Source: Pantanalinema sp. (GTDB taxonomy: Bacteria > Cyanobacteriota > Sericytochromatia > S15B-MN24 > UBA4093). From it: DNA of 64,000 nucleotides. The stretch is taken from the NCBI GenBank assembly GCA_036704125.1, contig DATNQI010000033.1, positions 1 to 64,000 of the forward strand, given 5' to 3'. Below are positions 26,762 to 34,144 of this stretch, in pieces. Every line of letters begins with the position of its first letter. Positions within the stretch are counted from its first letter, which is position 1. The notes beneath the pieces were generated by a model. That model did not search any database, was not told the origin of the DNA, and saw only the letters and a program-made list of their open reading frames with translations. The translations under genes were made by a program, and so were the position numbers.

Positions 26762-27856
26762 GTGCATCACTCTGAAGTCGACGGGGCCTTGAGCCGCGAG
26801 GAGCAGGAGCGCTACAGCCGCCACCTGGCGCTGGGCGAGGTCGGCGTGCGCGGGCAGGAACTGCTCAAAGAGGCCAAGGTCGCCGTGATCGGGGCAGGCG
26901 GGCTGGGCTCGCCCATCGCCGCCTACCTGGCCGCTGCGGGGGTGGGCACCATCGGGCTGGTGGACTTCGACGAGGTCTCGCTCTCCAACCTGCAGCGCCA
27001 GATCCTCTACGACACGGCCGGGGTGGGACGCCCCAAGGTCCACCAGGCCAAGGCCCGGCTACAGGCCATGAACCCGCACGTCCGCGTGGTCCCGCACGAG
27101 ACGGCCCTGAGTGGTGAGAACGCCATGGAGCTGCTGGCAGGCTACGACTGGGTGGCGGATGCCACCGACGACTTCGGGACGCGCTACCTGCTCAACGACG
27201 CCTGCCGCCTGCTCGGCAAGCCCCTGGTCCACGCGAGCCTCCACCGGTTCGAGGGGCAGGTGACGGTCTTTGCCCCGGGCGGGCCGTGTTACCGCTGCCT
27301 GTACCCCGTCCCGCCGGCGGTCGCCATGCGCTGCTCGGATGCCGGGGTGCTCGGTGCGTTGCCGGGGATCCTGGGCGCGATCCAGGCCGGCGAGATCCTC
27401 AAGCTCATCCTCGGCATCGGCGTGCCCCTCGTCGGGCGCCTGCTGCTGGTGGACGGGCTCGGGACGCGCTTCGACGAGGTGGCGCTCGAGGCCGATCCCG
27501 GCTGCGCCCTGTGCGGCGAGCGCCCCACCCTCAGCGCCGTGAGCGACACCGAGGAGCGACGCTTCCCCGAGTGGGAGATCTCCCCGCGGGAGGTGGACGA
27601 GGTCCTGGGGCGGGCCCTGGTCATCGACGTCCGGGAGAGCCTCGCGGCGCTGCCCATGCTGCCGGGAGCGCGGCATGTGCCCTTCGCCAGGCTCGGCGAG
27701 GCGCTTCCTGAGGTGCCGAGCGATCGCCCGGTGGTGGTGTGCTGCACGAGCGGCGAGCTGAGCCTGAAGGCGGTGGCCCTGCTGCGGGGCGCCGGATGCG
27801 AGCAGGCGGTGAGCCTCGAAGGAGGGCTGCTGGCCTACTTCCGCCAAAGGGCCTAG
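26762..27856 (+). CDS. moeB: MoeB/ThiF-like adenylyltransferase fused to a rhodanese domain
   Basis: The 364-residue product has an E1-like domain with VAVIGAGGLGSPIAAYLAAAG (ATP), QRQILYD, the conserved DDF/R segment and two zinc-type CxxC pairs (CYRC and CALC). A C-terminal rhodanese domain runs from about residue 265, with active-site Cys in VVVCCTSGELS. MoeB adenylates the MoaD C terminus, and the rhodanese can supply sulfur, as in MoeZ/MOCS3. The GTG at 26762 is chosen for the nearby GAGGAG. ATG 26699 is possible. moaD and moaE lie downstream. Thiamine or Cys carrier proteins could also be substrates. Confidence 0.9.
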   Translation: MHHSEVDGALSREEQERYSRHLALGEVGVRGQELLKEAKVAVIGAGGLGSPIAAYLAAAGVGTIGLVDFDEVSLSNLQRQILYDTAGVGRPKVHQAKARLQAMNPHVRVVPHETALSGENAMELLAGYDWVADATDDFGTRYLLNDACRLLGKPLVHASLHRFEGQVTVFAPGGPCYRCLYPVPPAVAMRCSDAGVLGALPGILGAIQAGEILKLILGIGVPLVGRLLLVDGLGTRFDEVALEADPGCALCGERPTLSAVSDTEERRFPEWEISPREVDEVLGRALVIDVRESLAALPMLPGARHVPFARLGEALPEVPSDRPVVVCCTSGELSLKAVALLRGAGCEQAVSLEGGLLAYFRQRA

Positions 27857-28440
27857 GGGGTGCCGAGCAGCGCGAGGGCCTGGGCGTAGTCCTCGGGGTG
27901 GTTGAGGTTCCAGAAGCTGCGCAGCTCGGGATCGTGCGCCCGGAGGGCCTCGGGCGGGATCTCCCGGTACCTGACGTCGTCGATCAGGCCGCAGACGCGG
28001 CAGTCGCCGGCCCCCAGGCGCTCGCGCAGCACCGGCAGCAGGCGCCGCGAGTAGATCGCAAGCAGCGGCTCGCGGCCGCGCGGGGTACACGGCGCGATCA
28101 CGTCGGCGTCGTCCGGCTCGGAGGCCAGGGCGCGAAGCAGCGCGGGTTCGAGGAAAGGCATGTCGCAGGCCACCAAGAGGACGCGATCCGCCTCGATGGC
28201 CTCGAAGGCGCTCGCCAGGCCCTCGAGCGGGCCGTTACCCGGGTGGCGATCGCCGATGCAGAAGGCTCCGGCAACGGGAAAGTCCGGCTGATTGGTGACG
28301 ACCACGACCCGGGGGAAGACGCGACCCAGGGTGTTGTAAACCCGCGCGGCGAGGGGCTCGTCCCCGAAGGGCAGGCGCGACTTGTCCCGGCCCATTCGCT
28401 GGCTCTTCCCCCCCGCGAGCAACACGGCGACTTCGATCAT
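27853..28440 (-). CDS. mobA: Molybdenum cofactor guanylyltransferase MobA
   Basis: The 195-residue protein begins MIEVAVLLAGGKSQRMGRDK, the MobA GTP-binding loop. It continues with NGPLEGLASAFEA, VACDMPFL and SFWNLNHPEDYAQA, all typical. MobA attaches GMP to the molybdenum cofactor to make the bis-MGD form used by DMSO-reductase family enzymes, none of which is in this window. AGGAG 6 nt before the ATG at 28440 decides the start. It is convergent with the moeB gene, and their stops overlap by 4 bp. Confidence 0.93.
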   Translation of the reverse strand: MIEVAVLLAGGKSQRMGRDKSRLPFGDEPLAARVYNTLGRVFPRVVVVTNQPDFPVAGAFCIGDRHPGNGPLEGLASAFEAIEADRVLLVACDMPFLEPALLRALASEPDDADVIAPCTPRGREPLLAIYSRRLLPVLRERLGAGDCRVCGLIDDVRYREIPPEALRAHDPELRSFWNLNHPEDYAQALALLGTP

Positions 28441-28570
28441 GCGCATCTCCTGACTGTGCGAACCCTTAGCGATCCTTGACCATGGTAAGCGCCTCGGGGC
28501 AAAAGGCAAGCCGCTTCGACATTGTAAAACGCCGCGACCACGCGCTATGATGCTGGGCAAGGAGGGGGTC

Positions 28571-28816
28571 GTGCGCTTCAAAATCAGGCTCTTTGCCATG
28601 TTGAGGGAGGCCCAGGGGGCCGAACACGTCGCCCTGGACCTCGAGGAAGGGGCGACCATCGGGGCCGTGCGCCGGGCGATTGCGGAGGGCTTCCCCGCCC
28701 TGGCCGTGCACCTTCCGAGCGCGCGCTTTTCCGCTTCCTGTCGCTTCGTGGGCGACGACCACGTGCCGGCCGAAGGCGAGGAGCTTGCCCTCATCCCGCC
28801 GGTCAGCGGGGGGTGA
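28571..28816 (+). CDS. moaD: Molybdopterin synthase sulfur carrier subunit MoaD
   Basis: The 81-residue beta-grasp protein starts VRFKIRLFAMLREAQGAEHV (first codon GTG) and ends EELALIPPVSGG. The terminal Gly-Gly is the site of adenylation and thiocarboxylation. It donates sulfur to cPMP together with MoaE. GGAGG just before GTG 28571 supports this start. An in-frame ATG at 28547 would add eight residues. moaE follows 4 bp downstream. Confidence 0.93.
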   Translation: MRFKIRLFAMLREAQGAEHVALDLEEGATIGAVRRAIAEGFPALAVHLPSARFSASCRFVGDDHVPAEGEELALIPPVSGG

Positions 28817-28820
28817 GCCC

Positions 28821-29234
28821 ATGCTCCTCGTGACGCCGGAAGCCATCGACCCCGCGGCGCTGGAGCGCCTGCTTTCCCATCCGGCCGCCGGCGGGGTGGT
28901 CACCTTCTCGGGGGTGGTCCGCGACCACAACGAGGGCCGGGAGGTCCTCTTCCTCGAGTACGAGGCCTATCCCGAGATGGCCACCTCGCAGCTCCAGGAC
29001 ATCCACCGGCGACTCGCCGAGCGCTGGCGGGTCGAGCGGGTCGTCATGGTTCACCGCACGGGCCGCCTGGCCATCGGCGAGGTGGCCGTGTTCGTGGGGG
29101 TCGCCGCCGCGCACCGGGCCGAGGCCTTCGACGCCTGCCGTTTCGGGATCGACACCATCAAGCGCGAGCTGCCGATCTGGAAGAAAGAGCACTTCGTCGG
29201 CGGCGAGGTCTGGGTCGAGGGCTGCTGCGGTTGA
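28821..29234 (+). CDS. moaE: Molybdopterin synthase catalytic subunit MoaE
   Basis: The 137-residue protein contains GGVVTFSGVVRDHNEGREV, LEYEAYPEMA, HRTGRLAIGEVAVFVGVAAAHR and the catalytic Lys region IDTIKRELPIWKKEHF, all MoaE hallmarks. It converts cPMP to molybdopterin with MoaD thiocarboxylate. It is preceded by moaD with 4 bp between them and overlaps modA by 4 bp, so the order moaD-moaE-modA-modB-modC is one tightly coupled operon. Confidence 0.95.
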   Translation: MLLVTPEAIDPAALERLLSHPAAGGVVTFSGVVRDHNEGREVLFLEYEAYPEMATSQLQDIHRRLAERWRVERVVMVHRTGRLAIGEVAVFVGVAAAHRAEAFDACRFGIDTIKRELPIWKKEHFVGGEVWVEGCCG

Positions 29235-29977
29235 AACGGGCGCTTCCGCTTCTTTTGCTAGCCCTGCTGGCCCCGCCCGCTTCGGCCGCGGACCTCACGG
29301 TCGCCGCCGCCCCCAGCTCGCGCGAGGCGCTTCTGGACCTGGCCGGGCGCTTCCGGCAGCAGACGGGGCACCGGGTGAGGTTCGTCGTTGCCTCGTCCGG
29401 CAAGCTCTTCGTCCAGCTTCGAAACGGCTCGCCCTGCGCTCTCTTCTTCTCGGCCGACGACGTCTACCCCGCGCGCCTTCACGCCCTGGGCCTCGCCGAG
29501 GCGCCGCGCCCCTACGCGGCAGGGCGGCTGGTCCTCTGGGCGAGCAGGGCCTCGGGCCTTTCGGTCGCGCGGGGCCTCGCCGCTCTCGGCGACTTGCAAG
29601 GGGGAAAGGTGGCGATCGCAAACCCCGAGCTCGCCCCGTACGGTCGCGCCGCCGAGGAGGCCCTGCGGGCGGCCGGAGTCTACCCGGCGGTCTCCGCACG
29701 GCTGGTGCTCGGCGAGAACGTCGCCCAGGCGGCCCACTTCGCGGCGGTCGGAGCGGCGGATGCCGGCGTGCTTCCTCTTTCCCTCGCCCTTTCCCCGGAG
29801 CTCGAGAAGCGCGGCCGGTACGCCCTCGTCCCTGACGCCATGCACGCCCCCATCACCGCGTCGGCCGCCGTCGTGGGCGCCGGGCCCGACCGGGCCCTCG
29901 CGCGCCGTTTTTTGGCCTTCTGCACCTCCGAGGGCGCCAAGAGCGTCTGGCGGCGCCACGGGCTCGAACCCAGGTGA
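29231..29977 (+). CDS. modA: Molybdate ABC transporter substrate-binding protein ModA
   Basis: The 248-residue protein has a Sec signal peptide (MKRALPLLLLALLAPPASAA). The mature domain carries the ModA pattern DLTVAAAPSSREALLDLA, VASSGKLFVQLRNGSPCALF, FSADDVYPARL, the hinge segment AIANPELAPYGRAAEEAL, and VGAADAGVLPLS. It binds molybdate (possibly tungstate) in the periplasm. The TTG start overlaps the moaE stop by 4 bp, so translation is coupled. modB and modC follow with overlaps. Confidence 0.93.
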   Translation: MKRALPLLLLALLAPPASAADLTVAAAPSSREALLDLAGRFRQQTGHRVRFVVASSGKLFVQLRNGSPCALFFSADDVYPARLHALGLAEAPRPYAAGRLVLWASRASGLSVARGLAALGDLQGGKVAIANPELAPYGRAAEEALRAAGVYPAVSARLVLGENVAQAAHFAAVGAADAGVLPLSLALSPELEKRGRYALVPDAMHAPITASAAVVGAGPDRALARRFLAFCTSEGAKSVWRRHGLEPR

Positions 29978-30636
29978 TGCAGGAGCTCGCCCTCACGCTC
30001 AAGCTGGCGGCTGTCACGACCGTCGCCCTGATGGTCGTGGGGGTGCCCATCGCCTACGCGCTGGCTTTCGCCAGGGGCCGCTGGAAGCCGCTGCTCGAGG
30101 CGACGGTCCTGTTGCCCCTGGTGATGCCGCCGACGGTGCTCGGCTTCTACCTCCTGCTGGCCATGGCGAAGCTCGGCCCCTGGTGGGAGGGCCTCTTCCG
30201 CCAGCGCCTGGCCTTCACCTTCACGGGCCTGGTCTTCGCGTCAGTCTGCTTCAGCCTGCCCTTCGCCGTGCAGCCCGTTCAGGCCGCGTTTCGCGGGATC
30301 GACCCGCGCCTGATCGAGGCCTCGCGCACCCTCGGCGCCTCGCGGTGGCGCACTTTTTGGCGGGTGGTCCTGCCCGCCAGTCGTGCGGGGCTCGCCTCCG
30401 CGGCCCTGCTGACCTTCGCCCACACCGTCGGGGAGTTCGGGGTGGCCCTGATGGTGGGGGGCAACATCCCCGGCCAGACCCGCACCGTCGCCATCGCGCT
30501 GTACGACATGGTGGAGGCCATGGAGTACGACCGGGCGGGCCGCACGGCGCTCCTGCTAGTCGCCTTCTCCTACGCGGTGCTCTTCCTGCTCGCCAGGCTC
30601 AATCGAAGGGGGAGGGCCGGATGGAGCCCCTCCTGA
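29977..30636 (+). CDS. modB: Molybdate ABC transporter permease ModB
   Basis: The 219-residue membrane protein has about five to six helices. The EAA loop region reads EASRTLGASRWRTFWRVVLPASRAG, which contacts ModC. VLLPLVMPPTVLGFYLLL and HTVGEFGVALMVGGNIPGQT are characteristic of ModB. The ATG at 29977 overlaps the last base of the modA TGA. A GTG one codon earlier is also in frame. The 3' end overlaps modC by 16 bp. Confidence 0.95.
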   Translation: MQELALTLKLAAVTTVALMVVGVPIAYALAFARGRWKPLLEATVLLPLVMPPTVLGFYLLLAMAKLGPWWEGLFRQRLAFTFTGLVFASVCFSLPFAVQPVQAAFRGIDPRLIEASRTLGASRWRTFWRVVLPASRAGLASAALLTFAHTVGEFGVALMVGGNIPGQTRTVAIALYDMVEAMEYDRAGRTALLLVAFSYAVLFLLARLNRRGRAGWSPS

Positions 30637-31604
30637 GGGCCGCCTTCACCATGCGCCATCCCGGTTTCGAGCTGGCGTTCGAGCTGGGGCTCTCGGCTGG
30701 GATCACGGCGCTGATGGGCCCCTCGGGCTCGGGCAAGACCACGGCTATCCGGTGCCTGGCCGGCCTCGCGCGTCCCGAGGCGGGGGCCATCCGGTGGGGC
30801 GATGAGGTGTGGCTGGACGCGGCGCGCGGGGTGTTCGTCCCGGTCGAGAAGCGACGGATCGGCTTCGTCTTCAAGGACTTCGCCCTTTTCCCCCACATGA
30901 CCGTCTGGGAAAACATTCGCTACGGCGCCCGGGGCCGTGGCCGGGGGCGCGACCTGCTCGAGATGCTCAGGATTTCGCACCTGGCCGATCGCCGACCCGC
31001 CGAGCTCTCGGCGGGCCAGCAGCAGCGGGTCGCGATCGCGCGGGCCATCGCGAGCGAGCCGCGCCTGCTGTTGATGGACGAGCCCTTCTCGTCGCTCGAT
31101 CCCCCCCTGAAGCGCCACCTGCTCGCGGAGGTCTCGGAGCTGGTGCGTCGCACCGGTATCCCGACCCTGGTGGTCACCCATGACCTGGAAGAGGCGAGCG
31201 CCCTGGCCGATGAAATCGCCGTCCTGGCCGGGGGGCGGATCCTTCAGGTGGGCCCGGTGCGGACGGTCATGACCGCGCCGCAAAGCCCCGAGGTCGCGCG
31301 CCTGGTGGGCATCCGCAACTGCTTCGAGGGGGGGGACGGAGAACCGGACTGGTGCGTGCGCTCGGATCGCCTGGTCCTGAGCGCGCCCGGCGACGAGGGG
31401 GCCGATCGCGTCCTGCTGACGGTGCAGGAGGTGGTCCTCGAGGCGGGGGGGATCCGCATCCAGGGCCGGGCCGCGGGCTTCGACCGGCTCGAGGTGAGGG
31501 TGCCCCTCTCCGCGATCGAGGGGCCCGGGCCCGCGATCGGCGATACCCTTGGCCTGCGCATCCCCCCGGAGGCCATCCATCGCTTCGCGCGTTGCCGGGA
31601 TTGA
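30621..31604 (+). CDS. modC: Molybdate ABC transporter ATP-binding protein ModC
   Basis: The 327-residue ATPase has Walker A GPSGSGKTT, the Q-loop region FVFKDFALFPHMTVWENI, signature LSAGQQQRVAIARAIASEPR and Walker B LLLMDEPFSSLD with HDLEEA. A C-terminal TOBE-type domain at about residues 235-327 probably senses the anion. The usual Gln of the Q loop is Lys-Asp here (FKDFALF), as in some ModC proteins. It energises ModB. The gene overlaps modB and ends 61 bp before moaA. Confidence 0.94.
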   Translation: MEPLLRAAFTMRHPGFELAFELGLSAGITALMGPSGSGKTTAIRCLAGLARPEAGAIRWGDEVWLDAARGVFVPVEKRRIGFVFKDFALFPHMTVWENIRYGARGRGRGRDLLEMLRISHLADRRPAELSAGQQQRVAIARAIASEPRLLLMDEPFSSLDPPLKRHLLAEVSELVRRTGIPTLVVTHDLEEASALADEIAVLAGGRILQVGPVRTVMTAPQSPEVARLVGIRNCFEGGDGEPDWCVRSDRLVLSAPGDEGADRVLLTVQEVVLEAGGIRIQGRAAGFDRLEVRVPLSAIEGPGPAIGDTLGLRIPPEAIHRFARCRD

Positions 31605-31665
31605 CGCTGCGGGGTCCGATCCGATTGAATGGTCCAATCGCCTCGCCCCGGAAAAAGGAGTACTG

Positions 31666-32655
31666 ATGGAGCGGCTCGTCGACTCGTACCAGCGGACGAT
31701 CACCTACCTGAGGCTCTCGCTGACCGACCGGTGCAACCTGCGGTGCCTTTACTGCATGCCCGCCGAGGGTCTGGACTGGATCCCTTCGGCCGCCGTGATG
31801 CAGGACGACGAGATCGTGACGCTCCTGCGCGACGTCTTTCTCCCCTTGGGCGTGACCAAGGTTCGGCTGACCGGGGGCGAGCCCACCCTGCGCAAGGGCC
31901 TTCCTGCGCTGGTCGAGCGTCTCGCGGCCCTGCCGGGCCTCTCGGACCTCTCCATGACGACCAACGGCATCTTCCTCTCGAAGCTCGCGGCGCCTTTGGC
32001 GAGCGCGGGGCTGAAGCGCATCAACGTGAGCGTGGACAGCCTGAAGCCCCATCGCTTTTCCGCCATCACCCGCGGGGGCGACCTTTCGAAGGTGCTCGCC
32101 GGGGTCGACGCGGCGATCGCGGCGGGGATCCATCCGGTCAAGCTCAACGTCGTGCTGATCCCGGGCACCAACGACGACGAGGTCCTGGACTTCGCGGCGC
32201 TCACCTTCGAGCGGCCGGTCCATGTGCGGTTCATCGAGATGATGCAGGTGGGCGACAAGGCCTTCTTCGATGAGAAGGGCTACGTGCCGATCCAGGAGAT
32301 GATCGACCTGATCGCAGAGCGCCACGGGATCGCGCCGTCCGACGAGGCGATCGCGGGCAACGGCCCGGCCAGGGTGATGCGCCTGGCCGGCGCGGTGGGG
32401 ACGCTGGGGTTCATCAGCCCCATGAGCCAGAACTTCTGCCATACGTGCAACCGCCTGCGCCTGACGGCCGATGGCCAGATCAAGGCATGCCTGATGCGCC
32501 CCGAGGAGCAGGATCTGCTCGGCCAGCTCCGCGCCGGGACCGACCCGGGCGTGCTGCGCGAGACCGTCCGTGCGGCGCTCGGGATCAAGCCCCTCCACCA
32601 CGAGTGGGGCGCCGACGCGCCGATCGTGCGCACCATGTCCCGCATCGGGGGATAG
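31666..32655 (+). CDS. moaA: GTP 3',8-cyclase MoaA
   Basis: The 329-residue radical-SAM enzyme has the N-terminal cluster motif CNLRCLYCMP, VRLTGGEPTLRKGL, MTTNGIFL, NVSVDSL and the C-terminal cluster motif NFCHTCNRLRLTADGQIKACL. It ends MSRIGG with the functionally important Gly-Gly tail. MoaA performs the first step of molybdenum cofactor synthesis from GTP. AAAAAGGAG precedes the ATG. It lies just after modABC and before the hydroxylase genes. Confidence 0.96.
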   Translation: MERLVDSYQRTITYLRLSLTDRCNLRCLYCMPAEGLDWIPSAAVMQDDEIVTLLRDVFLPLGVTKVRLTGGEPTLRKGLPALVERLAALPGLSDLSMTTNGIFLSKLAAPLASAGLKRINVSVDSLKPHRFSAITRGGDLSKVLAGVDAAIAAGIHPVKLNVVLIPGTNDDEVLDFAALTFERPVHVRFIEMMQVGDKAFFDEKGYVPIQEMIDLIAERHGIAPSDEAIAGNGPARVMRLAGAVGTLGFISPMSQNFCHTCNRLRLTADGQIKACLMRPEEQDLLGQLRAGTDPGVLRETVRAALGIKPLHHEWGADAPIVRTMSRIGG

Positions 32656-32691
32656 CTTGCCCTCCTCGGAGGTCGCCGGCTCATGCCTCGT

Positions 32692-32721
32692 TTGACAGGC
32701 CTTGCGCACCTCCGATACCTT
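32692..32721 (+). promoter_or_regulatory. Possible promoter of the molybdenum hydroxylase operon
   Basis: A perfect TTGACA (32692-32697) is followed 18 bp later by TACCTT (32716-32721), a poor -10. The start codon of the FAD subunit lies about 80 bp downstream. Confidence 0.4.
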
Positions 32722-32799
32722 AGGATCGGTGGGGTGTGGCCATGCGGACCCTGGGTTCACGGTCGCTCCCCTTGCGGTGACACTTGACGAGGGTGGTGC

Positions 32800-33624
32800 A
32801 TGTTCTACCAACCAAAGACGCTCGAGGAAGCGCTCGCGCTCAAGGCTGAGTTCGGCCTCGGCGCGCGCTTCCTGGCAGGCGGGACCGACGTGGTGGTCCA
32901 GATGAAGAAGGGTCGCCTCGCGCTGGAGCGCGTGATCGACCTGAGCCGCCTGCGCGATCTGGCCGAGGCGCGCCTCGAGGACGACGTGTGCTACGTCGGC
33001 GCCCTCTGCACCCATCGCGCCCTCGAAGCGTGGCCCATCCCGGTTCTCGCCGCCGCGGCCCGCCAGGTGGGCGGCCCCCAGATCCGCAACCGCGGCACCG
33101 TGGGCGGCAACGTCGGCACGGCGAGCCCCGCGGGCGACGTGTCGGTCGCCCTCTTGGCCCTGGACGCCACGGTCGATCTGGCCGGCGTGGGCGGCACCCG
33201 GGCGATGCCCTTGCGCGACTTCTTCGTCGGGGTGGGCAAGACCGCCATCGCCCCCGACGAGCTCATCACGGGCTTCCGCTTCCGGCGCCCGGCCAAGAGC
33301 GGCTTCTACAAGAACGGCAAGCGCCACTCGGTGGCGATCTCGGTCGTCAGCGCCGGGGCCTGCGTCTGGGAGGACGGCTCGGTGGCCCTCGCCCTGGGCT
33401 CGGTGGCCGCCACCCCCCTGAGGCTGACGGGCACCGAGGCCTTCCTGCGCGAGCGCGGGCTGGGGGCTGAGGCCATTGCCGAGGCCGGCCGCCTCGCCAC
33501 CGAGGAGGTCCGCCCCATCACCGACCACCGGGCCTCGGCCGACTATCGCCGTGCCGTCTCGGGCGTCGCCGTCAGTCGCCTGCTTTCGCAGCTCCAGGGA
33601 GGTAAGCATGACGCTCTCGTCTAA
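32800..33624 (+). CDS. Molybdenum hydroxylase FAD-binding subunit (XdhB/CoxM family)
   Basis: The 274-residue protein begins MFYQPKTLEEALALKAEFGL. It carries the FAD-binding motifs FLAGGTDVVVQMKKG and QIRNRGTVGGNVGTASPAGDV, with a CO_deh_flav_C domain from about residue 165. It passes electrons from the 2Fe-2S subunit to FAD and on to NAD or another acceptor. The next two genes encode the other subunits, with overlaps of 17 and 11 bp. Similarity to purine-hydroxylase sets is inferred from the large subunit and the deaminase neighbours. Confidence 0.92.
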   Translation: MFYQPKTLEEALALKAEFGLGARFLAGGTDVVVQMKKGRLALERVIDLSRLRDLAEARLEDDVCYVGALCTHRALEAWPIPVLAAAARQVGGPQIRNRGTVGGNVGTASPAGDVSVALLALDATVDLAGVGGTRAMPLRDFFVGVGKTAIAPDELITGFRFRRPAKSGFYKNGKRHSVAISVVSAGACVWEDGSVALALGSVAATPLRLTGTEAFLRERGLGAEAIAEAGRLATEEVRPITDHRASADYRRAVSGVAVSRLLSQLQGGKHDALV

Positions 33625-34144
33625 CCCGTTCGTTCCCTTGCCCCTGGTCGACGACCAGGCGACGTACCGCCTAAGCTGCACGCTCAACGGCAAGCCCGTC
33701 GAGGCGACGGTCCATCCCCTCTCGACCCTGCTGGAGGTGCTGCGCGAGGATCTGCGCTACACCGGCACCAAGGGCGCCTGTCACGAGGGCGAGTGCGGAT
33801 CCTGCACGGTGCTGGTCGACGGGGTGCCCATGAACTCCTGCCTCATCCTGGCGCCCCAGGCCCAGGGGGCCGAGATCGTCACGGTCGAGGGTCTCGCCGA
33901 CGGCCAGACGCTCGATCGGGTCCAGGAGGCCTTCCTCGCCTGCGGAGCGGTGCAGTGCGGCTACTGCACGCCGGGCCTGGTCATCTCGGCCAAGGCCCTG
34001 CTCGAGAAGATTCCCGACCCCACCCCCGAGGAGATCCGCAAGGGGATGGAGGGGAACATCTGCCGCTGCACCGGCTACGTGAAGGTCGTGGATGCGGTCG
34101 TGCAGGCCGCCAAGGCGAGCGCAGGAGGTTGCCATGCTGAGTAA
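33608..34144 (+). CDS. Molybdenum hydroxylase 2Fe-2S subunit (XdhC/CoxS-type small subunit)
   Basis: The 178-residue protein has a plant-type ferredoxin domain with CHEGECGSCTVLVDG and an all-helical 2Fe-2S domain with CGAVQCGYCTPG and ICRCTGYVKVVDAV. These are the eight cysteines that hold the two clusters. It lies between the FAD and molybdenum subunits in electron flow. About 20 residues precede the ferredoxin domain (MTLSSNPFVPLPLVDDQATY), a little more than usual. The start overlaps the preceding gene. Confidence 0.94.
   Translation: MTLSSNPFVPLPLVDDQATYRLSCTLNGKPVEATVHPLSTLLEVLREDLRYTGTKGACHEGECGSCTVLVDGVPMNSCLILAPQAQGAEIVTVEGLADGQTLDRVQEAFLACGAVQCGYCTPGLVISAKALLEKIPDPTPEEIRKGMEGNICRCTGYVKVVDAVVQAAKASAGGCHAE

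Noticed and set aside
31267-33693. Long minus-strand frame across modC, moaA and the FAD subunit gene
   Set aside because: The plus strand carries three recognised enzymes with full motifs. The antisense frame shows no family signal.
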